From Leptasterias polaris (lineage: Eukaryota; Echinodermata; Asteroidea; Forcipulatida; Asteriidae): a stretch of 64,000 nt of DNA. The DNA lies in assembly GCA_037783415.1 (NCBI GenBank), contig JAZGTN010000162.1, forward strand, positions 1,674,001 to 1,738,000, given 5' to 3'. Of this stretch, positions 44,484 to 56,336 are shown one piece after another (within the stretch, counting starts at the first letter, position 1; each line of letters begins with the position of its first letter). The notes below the pieces were generated by a model, which worked only from the letters and a program-made list of their open reading frames with translations, had not been told where the DNA came from and did no database searches. The translations under genes were made by a program, and so were the position numbers.

Positions 44484-44523
44484 CTCCAACAGCAAGGCAA
44501 AGCGTCAACACAAACACATTCAT
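44484..44523 (-). CDS. Kazal-like protease inhibitor A, exon 1
   Basis: 40 nt from ATG to the donor GGAG|GTAAGA on the minus strand; ends in phase 1. It encodes MNVFVLTLCLAVG, a hydrophobic start that with the first residues of exon 2 forms a typical cleavable signal peptide, so the product is secreted. A TATA box lies 110 bases upstream. Phases of all three exons agree, giving a single frame of 252 nt. Confidence 0.7.
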
Positions 44524-44632
44524 GGCGAAAGGAGAGACAGTCGAGTTGTCCTGTTTACGGAGTTCTGGTATCGGGCAATGTCGTTGACGGATTGCGAAAA
44601 AATGTGTTTTGCTGCGCGTGACATGCCGCACC

Positions 44633-44640
44633 TTTTATAC
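44633..44640 (-). promoter_or_regulatory. TATA box of Kazal copy A
   Basis: TATAAAAG on the minus strand, about 110 bases before the ATG at 44523. That spacing would allow a short 5' untranslated region of about 80 bases. Confidence 0.55.
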
Positions 44641-44699
44641 ACTCGAAGGTGTTTATATTCTCATTTACGCACGAGAAAGAAGATTATTACTGATTAACC

Positions 44700-45877
44700 A
44701 ATGTAAATAATATTCAACACGAACATGAAAGTTCAGGAACCATATTGATTTGTCAGAACGAGCGGCTGTGACACCTTTTCAAGTTTTTTCTCCCCCGGAT
44801 AAAAGTCATTTGAGGGGGCGGGGAACTCTTGCAGTTATTTATTTCCAATCATTTTGTTTTACTCCAAGGTAGATTTGAAAACAATGTGCAAGTAAATCCG
44901 ATTTATAGTGTAGTCTTCAATAATTCAAAACCGTTCAATTGTATTTTGCAAACGCACGAAATTTTCGCCTGTTACCGATGAAAAAGAAATTCTAAACAAT
45001 GAATGGAAGGAAGTGTTTTACACGAGCGATTTAGCCCCGACCTTTCTCCCGTCACCAACGGGAAGCAGTGACTACCAACACAGACGGGGAAGAGCGGTTT
45101 GACATCAACAAGCCCCTCAAACAAGTCATATATACAACAAGAATCTTAATTCATGACTGAGCTGGGAAATCATTTTAAAATCGATGTATAACAATATCTG
45201 TTCAGTTACTGATCTCGTGTCTCGCCTTTTCACAGTCGAAAATCAAGATAATGGTAGTTAAAAAGAAAACCTAGTTTGAATGATCTTGGGAAAAATGTGT
45301 ATTTAATTTTCAATGCGTTTCAATGAAAGTTAACTTATTTGTGTTTAAATCGACCGGGCAAACCTATGTTACACTGTTATGTCAAAGTGCAACAGATGAC
45401 GATGTCGGCTCTACAAATTCACCACCACGTGTTACTTGAAACTAACTTATTACAACGTATTTATGTGTTATTTCAAATAATAACTCAGTTGTTGGTGTAA
45501 TATAACTGATGTTTTCCATATACATTAACTATTGATAAAAATGAAACGGACACCAGGTGGACTGTGTCGAGCTCGATCATTGTACTCTACACAGACAGAC
45601 CTAGAAACACTCATCCTATTTATGTTTCTACCACTTGAAAGAACACTTACCTCTGAAAAAAACGAACTTTCAGTGGATTAAAGGTTACTCGACACCAAGC
45701 ATGACAACATAACTTACGTCACACCCCCCCCCCCCAAAAAAAAACAGAAGAAAAAGGAAAATAAAAAAAAAAGTTTAGAGTATTGGTTTTAAAAGTGAAG
45801 TTCGTCAGTGAACTCGATCAATTATTTGATGTGTCTGTGTAAGGTTAAAAAAGACCGGCTTATTAGCACTACTTGTG
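44700..45877. other. Non-coding gap
   Basis: No gene recognised. A C run followed by an A run sits at about 45725-45745. Confidence 0.35.
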
Positions 45878-46170
45878 TGGCGAGAGATTCTGTTTCCACT
45901 AACGGCGAATTGTGCAGAAATTTCGTTTGATAGCGCCCTCTTTTGAATCAACTTCCTTCAGCCCATGTACTGTGTGGCGGACACACACACGCAAGTGTGT
46001 AACAGCCTGCAATCGTGTCCCTCCTTTGTTCAACTCTTTGTGATAGCAACCGTGGACCACAATGCTTTCCTTTGCGATAGCAACCGTGGACCTATTGTCC
46101 TCTTTTGTTATAGATCCTCTTTTGTTATAGGTCCTCTTTTGTTATAGGTCCCCGGTTTGAATGTGGTTAC
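45878..46170. repeat. Dispersed repeat R2 copy 2 and inverted partner of 50020-50230
   Basis: 45878-45960 is R2. 45990-46170 (TGTAACAGCCTGCAATCGTG, GATAGCAACCGTGGACC twice, then CCTCTTTTGTTATAG three times as a 17 bp tandem) is the inverse of 50020-50190. Confidence 0.65.
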
Positions 46171-47531
46171 CTACTCACCCATACACGACACGGATCCGGT
46201 TTGTGGGGTCCTGCTTTTGTTGTTCTAATATTCCCTTTTCTAACGAATTCCTCAGTGTGGTCCAATTTTAACAAAGAATTTGTTTTGGAGGTCCATTGCT
46301 CTATTGTGTCAAAGATCCCACAAGGGCCCTTCCGTAAGCCCACACATTATTAAATATGCACCCCAGTGGAGACTTTTGTTCCTTCCCTTTCTCCCCGTAC
46401 TTAAGATTTTCCCATAGACGTTGTACACACAGTTTCTTGAAGGGCGCCCGGGTCTTTAGAATTCCCCTAGGGTGTCTTGTTATTGTTCCTTTTTTGTTTT
46501 GTCAATGGTGTCCACATGGTACCAAATAATATTAGCACACACCGGCACACACACATTCCCTATAACACCGGCACAATTACAAAGAATAATATTAAGGATA
46601 GTTCAAACAGACAATAGATTTATTCAACAGGATAAACACACACACCCACACACACACACCGTGTTGTAGTAGAGACCAGCGAACGACCAAGACCACCACG
46701 TTCAAGAATAAGATCCATCTTCCCAAATCATATGACATATCAGGCCACTGACGTTCTGTCTACATTATTTAGAGCGTCTGTGACTGCCAAGAAAACAGAA
46801 AGCAATTGGTGACGATTTTAAGCTACCAGACAGGTCTGTACTAAAACACACTAAAACACTGTACTAAAACACACACGTTAATTAAAACGATGGTCGTCCG
46901 ACCATAGCTTCAGATGATAGAATATTGCACTTTTCTTTAAATAACACCTGGGGTAATGATTTCACTGAAAACTTGAATATTATGTACTTTCGTCGAGTAT
47001 GTTAATTTGTAGTTAATAAGACGTACTTGTTGTTCATGTTTGTAAAATGATGTCATCTACCTTTAAATATCACGTAGATAAAACCAATTCTTAATAATGC
47101 ACATTTGGAGACGTTTAGAAGTTTTTCGTGAATACAATGAGTACGTACTTGTGATTTGTCATGTCCTTTCAGATCCACCATAACTATGAAAGTGTCAACG
47201 TCGCTTTCAGTCATCGCTCACTGCTTTAAAAACCTCCGCAAGCTGGGGGCAATGGCTTTGTTGATCTCCAACAAGCGCGCCCTCTTGTGACTCACCAGGG
47301 CGGAAGGTTTTCTTTCAATCTTTGCAGTAGTTGTTACAAGCAATAAACGAAGGCTGATGCGGGGGTGGGTTAGTAATTGTATAAAATCGGCCGGGGACAA
47401 TGTTTTGCTTATTTCTTAGAGGGTAGACAGGGTTATGGACCTGAGTGTTGCGTTACTTGCTGCCCAGTCTTGAGTCAGTGTCCATCTCGAGTGTTGTACC
47501 GTCTGAAATCACCTTTTGACGGCCAGACATC
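46171..47531. other. Non-coding gap
   Basis: Contains AC-rich simple sequence at about 46533-46660. No gene recognised. Confidence 0.35.
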
Positions 47532-47615
47532 ATGTGGGGCCGACTCCCGCCAAAAAGCATCTGCTTGTTTGTCTCATGTCTTTTAGTACCTTTCAACCCA
47601 GTGGTCTGTTTTCTA

Positions 47616-48158
47616 GTGAGGCAGCCAGACTTCGATCACACAGATGCCGTCATGTTCCCCCCACGACCACCTGCCGATATCAAGCAACCATTCCCTAGCT
47701 TTCTGGACGGCGAGGCAGCCAAACCAAGGCTTGCGGTCCCGCTGGTGCGACTCGACGAAGGTAGACATTCACCCGGTCACTTATTCCAGGACCAGAGGCA
47801 ACTGTTCCCACCACGGTCGTATCACTTTCATATCAAACCGATCAAACCCCAAGAACCGGTGGCGTCCGACGCTTCGCAATCCCCGGACACTTTGGGGCGT
47901 GAATCCAAAGTGAAGCAACGTTTCAGCAGCATGTTCTCCTTCAACACTGACGGGTACTTCCCGCCAATTCCGGACCTGCCACCGCCCCCTAGATCGCTAC
48001 GGCGGGCCCAGAGAAAGAGGTTTCGGTCCGAATACGATCAGACACCGAAGATCCCGGAGTTTCCCAAGATACCGAAATGGATGGAAATGATTGTCGGGAG
48101 TGGGCGGCAGTTTCCCTATGACTATGCGAAAGACACCACAAAGAACCCTGTGATGTGA
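47616..48158 (+). CDS. Orphan terminal coding exon, unknown function
   Basis: The frame opens after a possible acceptor TGGTCTGTTTTCTAG and ends TGA at 48156-48158, about 180 codons. It is more GC-rich than its surroundings. The product is rich in proline, with FPPIPDLPPPP, a basic cluster SLRRAQRKRFR and a repeated IPEFPKIPKW. No domain recognised. A strong donor-like site (TTAG|GTGAGTACG) follows 27 bases after the stop, suggesting a spliced 3' untranslated region. The preceding hydrophobic stretch in the same frame (from 47532) may be intron. Upstream exons were not found. Confidence 0.45.
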   Translation: MRQPDFDHTDAVMFPPRPPADIKQPFPSFLDGEAAKPRLAVPLVRLDEGRHSPGHLFQDQRQLFPPRSYHFHIKPIKPQEPVASDASQSPDTLGRESKVKQRFSSMFSFNTDGYFPPIPDLPPPPRSLRRAQRKRFRSEYDQTPKIPEFPKIPKWMEMIVGSGRQFPYDYAKDTTKNPVM

Positions 48159-48186
48159 CTGGGCACACTACCGAATGCAGATGTTA

Positions 48187-49254
48187 GGTGAGTACGTAAG
48201 TTAAATAAAAGTAACAATAATAATAATAATACATAATAATTCACAGGAAAACTGATGAAAACGCATGCGCAAAGACTGTAATCGAAAACAAAACAAAAGA
48301 GCTTTGGTGTTTCTGACAAAAGTTCACCAGAAACACCACAGCTGTCTACATAAATTGTTACTTGTTGTCACCGCAAGTAGATTGTTTACCTCATCACCAT
48401 GAGAAGTCTTTAAAATCCGACGACAAAACCTAACACCTATAATGGTATCGATAGTAACATTAATTTGACATTAATAAAGATTGCCCTTGAGGAAACAATT
48501 ATTACCCCATCACTCAGTCAGCTTCATTGGTGACCGATTAAAGAGCGGATTCATTTTTAACTTGCTCTTTTTATTTAAAAAAGCTTGAAAAAACCCCATC
48601 TTAGATATCTTTTCAATTTACTTTCACATTAAACTCCTTCACATTTTCTTCGGTCCACACTTGATATCACTCACTTGAATGTTCCCCATGCAAACAAAGT
48701 ACTGGGTCAAAAATCATTCAGTGAAGCTGGACCAATGATTCGAAACAATCTTCATCCTGCCAATGGGAATCTGTAGCCATGTAAATTTGTATATGTGCTC
48801 TATGATTTTGACGACAAACAATGAATTTTGATTGTTATCTTAAAACTACACTGGGCGTCACACATTGTAAAGTCGACCACATTTACGGGAAAATGTTTCT
48901 TTTTCCGAGTGCACATTTTCTGTGTTAAACGTAAATACTGCGTGCACCCCGCGGGAGTTCTATAATCAAATCCTTGCTTTAGTCAGTAAGCCTCGTGGCT
49001 GCTACAGCATTTATAATTCTTGACGCAGCTCAAAGCCAAAACCCAAATTGCACAAAGATCGTCTATCGGGAGCTACCTATAATGCACCAACGTACACTTT
49101 TCCCTCTCATTGACTTCTGAACTAACAAACCATAAACCAACTTGTAAAATATGCCATTCGACTTGATGTTGTTCATTCCTCTGAGAAAACACCGACAAAA
49201 TATAATTTTATTTCAATAATTTGTTGGCACGTCTGGGATAACAGAGGATTTAGC
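48187..49254. other. Non-coding gap
   Basis: AATAAT simple sequence at about 48216-48240. Otherwise no gene or repeat recognised. Confidence 0.35.
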
Positions 49255-49790
49255 CATTGTACGTTTTGACCAATAGACTCTGACCATATCAACGTTTTGA
49301 CCGGTCTACTCTGACCACCTTGACGTTTCGACCAGTATACTCTGACCACCTTGACGTTTCGCCAGCTCATCGTTTTGACCAGTATACTCTGGCCATCTCA
49401 ACATTTTGACCAGTATAATCTGGCCACCTTGACGTTTTGACCAGTACACTCTGGCCACCTTGACGTTTTTACCAGTACACTCTGGCCACCTTGACGTTTC
49501 GACCAGTCTACTCTGACCACCTTGACAGTCTGGACACTGTACGTTTTGACCAGTATACTCTGGCTACATTAACGGTTTGACCAGTATACTCTGGCCATCT
49601 CCACTCCTTGACCAGTCCACTCTGACCACCTTGACAGTCTGGTCACTGTACGTTTTGACCAGTATACTCTGGCTACATTAACGTTTTGACCAGTATACTC
49701 TGGCCATCTCCACGTTTTGACCAGTCTACTCTGACCCCCTTTTCAATACCTTTTCCGACCCCCATTTCAATATTTTGACCAGTATACTCA
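49255..49790. repeat. 31 bp diverged minisatellite
   Basis: About 16 units around CGTTTTGACCAGTATACTCT followed by GGCCACCTTGA, with frequent changes (TCTGACC, CATCTCAA, CTGTACG) and some larger superrepeats near 49520 and 49640. Confidence 0.85.
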
Positions 49791-50019
49791 AATCTATAAA
49801 ACTAGCTGTTTAAAACTAAAATCTAAATGTTTGGCAAAACATCAGACCTATAGCATCTACAGAATTTGTGTAAAGTTTTAATAAAACAAAGACGAGAACT
49901 TGAACAAAAGCGATTCGGGTGTTTTGACACAGAGAGAGAGGTCCTGTATAAAGCCAACGGAAATATCGCTAATGAAAGAAGGATCCTAACAATGAAAGAG
50001 TGCGGGGAAGATAATTGTG

Positions 50020-50350
50020 TGTGTGTGAGTAGGTAACCACATTCAAACCGGGAACCTATAACAAAAGAGGACAATAGGTCCACGGTTGCTATCACAAAGG
50101 AAAGCATTGTGGTCCACGGTTGCTATCACAAAGAGTTGAACAAAGGAGGGTCCACGATTGCAGGCTGTTACACACTTGTGTGTGTGAGTAGGTATACCCA
50201 TTCAAACCGGGGACCTACAACAAAAGAGGACAATAGGTCCACGGTTCGGGAAAGGTCCACGGTTGGAAAACGTGTACAAAACCAACTGTTGCAAAAAAGT
50301 TAGAGTATAAACAAAAGAGGGACAATAGGAGGTCCACGATTGACACACTT
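50020..50350. repeat. Inverted partner of 45990-46170 with local repeats
   Basis: Contains GGTCCACGGTTGCTATCACA twice and TAACAAAAGAGGACAATAGG in several copies, the inverse of the left partner. The inverted pair brackets the orphan exon and the 31 bp minisatellite. Confidence 0.6.
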
Positions 50351-50754
50351 GGGTGTTCTTACACACGCCAACTTACGGGGTACTTTTAACAATGGAACAA
50401 TGAACCCCACAAGGTAATTTCAAGGGTGTGTAGGGGGGGGGCAGGGGTGGCTCTTCCTATTGAGCCCCTACTTCACCCCTTCAGCCTGACAATGCTTGTA
50501 GCCGGTTGTAAGAAAAAATCCGTCAGATTTTTTTTGGGAGGGGGGGGGGTTCAAGCCCCCTCCCCCATAACAACACACCTGCTGCATTGTATATTATGTT
50601 GGCGATTCCTTAACTTTATCAAATCGACGATTTCATTTCTTAACTTTTTTATATCGACGATGATAAAGTTGATTTAATCGACAAATGACACCATGCCTCA
50701 ATGGTATAATAACAATTGGTGTTTGGAAAAACTGTCTTTCAATCTTCTCCTTAA

Positions 50755-50933
50755 TAATAGACCTTATGCATATGACGTCATTTGAGTAGGGCGCCCTCAC
50801 CTAGAGGTCAAAAGGAAGATGCTCATTGGCCAGTCTTGTGCGCCTCGCGTACAAATCAGCGCGTTTCCATTGTTTCATCATCAGTTTACCTCTAAGATGG
50901 CGGCTTGGTGACGTCAATGCATAAGGTCTATTA
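50755..50933. mobile_element. 179 bp MITE with CRE-like ends
   Basis: Near-perfect terminal inverted repeats of about 25 bp starting TAATAGACCTTATGCAT and including TGACGTCA on both sides. The interior holds AAGATGGCGGC and GCGCCCTC words. The target is probably TA or TTA. Confidence 0.7.
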
Positions 50934-50956
50934 CTGATCTGATCTTTTTCTTATTC

Positions 50957-51142
50957 TTAAATGCTTGCAATTGAAAAAGAAGAATACAATTCTGGGGCTC
51001 TAGAATGGATAAACACAATTCTGTCACTTTCTGGCGGGGAGGAATCCTCTAAGTGAACGTCACAAGGTGCATTGCTCACCTCAGCAGTCACGTGATCCCC
51101 GCCGGGCAAAACTTGATCGTATGGACACAGGGTCGTAGGCAT
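50957..51142 (-). CDS. Possible minus-strand exon, unknown
   Basis: 61 codons with more GC and more balanced codon use than the surroundings, ending at a stop. A weak acceptor-like CTACACAG lies just before. No domain recognised; it may be a chance frame. Confidence 0.2.
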   Translation of the reverse strand: MPTTLCPYDQVLPGGDHVTAEVSNAPCDVHLEDSSPPESDRIVFIHSRAPELYSSFSIASI

Positions 51143-53989
51143 TAAACGGAATCAACTGTGTAGGCACACGAGCTCAGTTAGAAGAAATCATGTTAATCCT
51201 AGGGATTTAACTTAATCCATGGGTATCAAGTTAATCCTTAATATTGCTGTTGACATCTTAGTCGATCTGCGTCAAAAGTTGGAATGCAAAAATAACAACC
51301 TAAATCTTAAAATAAATGTATAAATCTAATGACTTACAAATAGGTTTTGATATACCAACAATTCCCTTCAGTGCACTCAATACATTTCCGGATCAGGGTC
51401 CCGTAGGCCCCATTCTGGGTCAGTATGACCAGGAATCTCTGTCAGAATGACCCAATAATGAGTCAAAATGACGAAAAATTCGAGTTAAAATGCCCCTTTT
51501 AAAACCATTTTCCGGTTTAGCCTGACCCGGAATTGGACCAGGCACCCTGGACCCAAAATCTAGATTAATTCTGATCAAGGTGTTCTTTAAGTGTGTGTTT
51601 TTTCTTCAGTTTGAATACGAGTATTAAAGAATCATATTAAAACCAAAATAACTAAGGGGAGACTTGTTCGTGTCACCACCCCTGTGGTGTCAATCAGTAC
51701 TGATCAATCTTTAATCAATACCAAATCTATATTAATCAGTATTGTAGTTTGCTTTATGTTATACATTTTGAAAAAAATATGTTACGATGTGCAATATTGC
51801 GCAAATCATTTAAGATGCCATGGGCGTATGGAGACAATTTGTTTAAGGGGGGGGGGGGGGGGGGTTCAGAGAGGTTGATTTGCCCAAAAGTACGAATTTC
51901 TAACGGATCAAAAAGTATTTTTGCACTCTCGTGTATTTTGTTTCTTCTTGCTGTGCCTGAATTTTCTCCACTGTTTTAACAAGTTGGGAGGGCGGTTGCC
52001 CCCTCCCCAGTCGTACGGCTATAATTATAGGTGGTTGCAAGAAAGCGTATAAGAAAGAATGTAACTGTATAAAGTGTAATCTTCTTTTGGCCTTGATGGG
52101 AAACTGTGTTTTAGCTTGTACACAAAACTGTATGTCTGTACAATGCCAGCATTGTGTCATTGTGTCATAAGCAAATACTCCTGTTCGAATTATATTTTAT
52201 GGAATCATTTAGTTAAAGACAATGAGCAGAGTTATTGATAACAATTGAACGTTATTATAGTAATTTAGGTCTGACAGCTTATTGTCATGTTGATGCCAGT
52301 ACTAATCTTTATGCAAATGAACAATATAAAAAAAGAATGAACAAGAAAAAAAGGTTCGCAATTAAGTTAACATTTCAATAATCCAAAAGTGATGTCTCCA
52401 CCCCCCCCCCACCAAAAGGGGAAAAGAAGAAGACGATGCTACACTTTTGTTTTCTCATACAGATAGACGTTTGTGCAACAACTTTGTTGTATGTAGCACA
52501 GTACAAACAAATTAGAACATTGCTTAATCAGAAGGGTTACAGTCTTATTTTGAACGAGAGTATCGAGTGATTTTTCCTATCTTTGTTCTAATATATTTTG
52601 TTTTTCAGAAGACTGGCTTCGATCAAGAGGAAATCGCCCAGGACTTGAGAATACAGAAACAATATCCCCTGACGCCATCTACCATTATAATCTCCGGATA
52701 AATCACGCCCGGAGCCAACGGATGTGTCGACAGGATTTATGTTCCAGATCAGAACCATTTAAGTATTTTTTCGTAATTTGCTTTGTTACCCGTAAACATA
52801 TTTTATCATTTTGCCACAATCTCTGCGTCTCTGTCACCGTCAATTAATCAACGAATGGTTGAATAAGGGAGTGCCATTCAAAACGGTCATAGCCCAAGGT
52901 GCCGTGCAGTAAAGGCTCTTTAGAACATAAAGACTGTTATGCGTTTCGAGAGACGTTTTTGATAATGAATAAGTTTTTCGGATAACGTGAGAAAACTTTT
53001 TTCCCTTAACCTTGTTCTCACCTTACTCGTTTCTATAGGATACAGAGAGCTGTCAATTCTTAGAATTGTTCATTAAGGGAGTATCAAGAGACCCAGACTG
53101 TTTTCCTTCAACCCTCGTTTTTAGTTACAATGATTTACATTGGTCAAAGAAAAGCTAGGAGGAGGGAGGACTTTTAGAAGAAAAATTAACGAAGCAAGAT
53201 TTAATTTATGTCGTTTTCATTCTCTCCATTTATACTCCGTGTCAATTGTTCGCAAAACTCTTCAGTTATAATCTTTATCACGGGTCATCCGTCTTGTATT
53301 TCTCCCATTTAGATCAGAGTGACTAATTCGAGGCTGGAAGGGCAAATAGTCTGGTGCATAGTTTTTGGTGCACATTTAAATTAGATACATTGTTAATTGA
53401 ACAAGGGACTTAACAAAGATGGCGTCCGCATTAAATACAGGTCCATTAAGGGCCTCCACAAGGAACGTTTGCGAAGACGGACAATGGTTTAATTTGAAGG
53501 GACATGGAATCGTTTCTCAAATCTTCTGAAATAGTAGATAGGAGGGGGCGTTTTTTTTGAAGGAATATGCCAGTGGTCCGGGCAGTCTACTTCACAGGAT
53601 TTAAAGCTTCATTCATGATTTGCACAGTGACACCAGCCACCACTTTACGCAAGTGTCAAATAGAAACTTCCAACGATTATTTTTACCGAATAAATTATTA
53701 CTTCTCATAGTATGAATCTTTGTTTATTGTTTTTTATGACGTCATCAGGGGGAAAAAGGGAAAAAGACGGTGACATTCAGGAAAGAAAAAAACACACATA
53801 AGTTTGGCTGGTGCTCTGTGTAAGTCAGGCACTCTTAGCGTTACAAAGTCAATGGTGCTCAAACTGTCTAGCAGACAAACCTGTTTCAAAATGTCCTGTT
53901 ATTTAAAGGCAAAAGTTGACAGGGAACCAGTCACAAACAACTGCATTGTAGGCCTACTGCAGATATTAATTTTCTGCTTAAAGTAATTT
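51143..53989. other. Non-coding gap
   Basis: G run at 51847-51863 and C run at about 52400. A pyrimidine-rich acceptor-like TTTTGTTTTTCAG at about 52597-52609 could serve a 3' untranslated exon of the orphan exon's gene, but this cannot be shown. Confidence 0.3.
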
Positions 53990-54209
53990 TTCATTTAGCG
54001 TAAATTTACATTTAGTGTAAGCTTCCATTTAGAGTAAATTTCCATTTAGTGTAAATTTCCGTTTAGCGTAAATTTCCATTTTGTGTAAATTTCCGTTTAG
54101 CGCTAATTTTATTTTAGTGTAAGTTTCAGTTTAGCGTAAATTTCTGTTCAAAGAAAAATTTCTGTTAGGCGTAAATTTCCGTTGGAGTGAATTTCTGTTT
54201 AGTGTATTT
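53990..54209. repeat. 17 bp minisatellite
   Basis: About 13 diverged units of the type CATTTAGTGTAAATTTC / CGTTTAGCGTAAATTTC. Confidence 0.85.
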
Positions 54210-56051
54210 GCTTTATAAAGAGCCAAGCCAAATTCATAATGCACTGGTCAGTAATTGTTGTTACATTAAAACAGAATCTCATCTTATCATTACTAAAAAC
54301 GTCTTGCTTTGCACAAAGCAGTAAATGATTTTGACGAGCGTGATCATTATTTTTACGGAGCATCTTGGAAAGGTTCTGACGTCATGCAAGAAGTGCAAGG
54401 CCTTGGAGCATGTCGCTGTGACATCACAATGAGAGCTGCGGTTTGTAGGTCGCTCAGTGGATGAATATCGTTTATTCTTACTTTTTATGGAGATCGCGTG
54501 GTAGGGTTTATCAACTTTTGATCAGCTGTTTTAATTTTGTGTGTGGTGATTATGATACAAGACTTACAATAAAACGGTCCTGCCTGCTAGGAAATGCCCT
54601 TTACGGAATAAGGTAATTCTTTTTGTAAATAAGGTGACATCGCTTATAGCCACTGTCAGGTGTCTTTGGCTTGTTATGTTGCCAATGGTTACACATTACA
54701 AAGAAAATGCTATAATGTGCAAATATTAAGTCTGGAACTATTGCAAAAGATTCTTATGACCTTTTCTAAACTATGGTTTTGACATGTTTCTGGCTTTGGC
54801 TTCGACTGCCTGTTTGAAGCCCCGTAGCGAAGGCGCACGTTTTCAAAAATAACTAACGGAGCCTAAGCCACTTGAACCAAAGCCTAAGCCGCAGTTTCTA
54901 AAGGGACTGCATCACGTGACAGAAATTCAGTTACACTACTGCAAGAGTTTCATGACGTCATGTACATCCACTGACGTCAAAAGGATCGATAGTAAGGAAG
55001 AGCCTTCTCCAGCAGTGACAACAGTTTTAATAATTAAAAATTTAAATCGCAAATAATTGTCCATTAGGCCTACACTTCCGCAAAGGCGCTGCGTATCAAT
55101 TGAGCATCCGACAAATCCAGTGTTTGAATAACAAGCAAGCGATCAAGAGCCAAACGTGGGCGGGAAATTGTTTGAGAGAAAACACTTAAGTTCAGCGTTG
55201 ACATGACCGTTTATAGGGGAGCGAGCTGGCGGAAGTATCGTATGGCGCAACAAAGTCTGCGCCCAGATCTATAAACAAGACGCAGGAGTCTATTAACCTC
55301 GTTCTCAAACTGGCGTAATCTCTTACCCTCACCTTTTTATTGCCCCCTGGTTGATTAGACTTGAATGAGCCACACGCTTCGGCACATTTTTGTTTTTATG
55401 CGAATCTACATCTGCGGGGCATTTCTCCAAGCCAATCGATAATATTCTTTCCGCAACTCTATTTAAAGCATGAATTTTCTCTTAGCTAATCTTGAATTAA
55501 TTATTGTAAAGAAACAAGAAGGCTTCGCATCTGCATAACATTCTTGGGGGCGGTGAGTGTAGTTTCAATGCAGAGAAAGCGTAAATGTATAACAAACCAA
55601 AACGTTAAGTTATATTTAACTACGGAGTTCCATGAGTGTCATGTCTCGATAAAGAGATAATTGATCTAGATGGGTGGCATAGAAGTTATGTAGCTCCGCA
55701 CTGAACTCATATTGTAAAACATTTTTAAATTGACATTGAAACTTCAAATCTAGGGCGTCTACCACAAATTTTCTTCGCAAATTAGATCCATGTAAACGTG
55801 CAAGGTTTCCCAAACGTTCACATTACTTTGTGCATTCTGTTTTGGATGGGGCCGGGCGATTGTTAGATAAATGTAACATCTGTGCTTGGTGTACGGTGTC
55901 CGGAAAAGGACATGCGAAATCACTTTCTTATACTCGTGGCTGCTATTTCACATTCACGACGTCATATTCCTTTTTGCACGTCAGTTCTCTTGTTGGTCCA
56001 TAGTTAGACCCTGCGGCACACCGGAATCGTATCCACGATTTCTAACTGTCA
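54210..56051. other. Non-coding gap
   Basis: 54560-54650 shares AAGGTAATTCTTTTTGTAAA and GGAAATGC words with the TATAGACC MITE family, perhaps a fragment. No gene recognised. Confidence 0.3.
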
Positions 56052-56336
56052 TATAGACCACCTGTGACATCACAGGTTTAAAAAAGAGCCACAGAGCCTT
56101 CAGCCACGATTTGTACACAGCCCCAACAAGAATACATACAATATTACTCTTAAGGAGATTTTTTTTCAGCTTTTGATATGAAAAAGGGGCACAACTAACA
56201 ACTTGTTTAATTAGCTGTTATTTTTATAACTCTTGAAATTATATGGACATTTGTTTTGCAAAAAGGGGTAAAAATCCCAATGTGGACTGTACAAGGTAAT
56301 TCTTTTTGAAAACAAAGGTTACGTAATTATTATACC
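56052..56336. mobile_element. TATAGACC MITE, copy 3 (diverged)
   Basis: Begins TATAGACCACCTGTGACATC and contains AAAAGAGCCACAGAGCCT, as in copy 2. The right end is eroded (AACAAAGGTTACGT). Confidence 0.5.

Noticed and set aside
55616..55813. 65-codon minus-strand frame
   Set aside because: No domain, no supporting splice sites and no similarity within the window.
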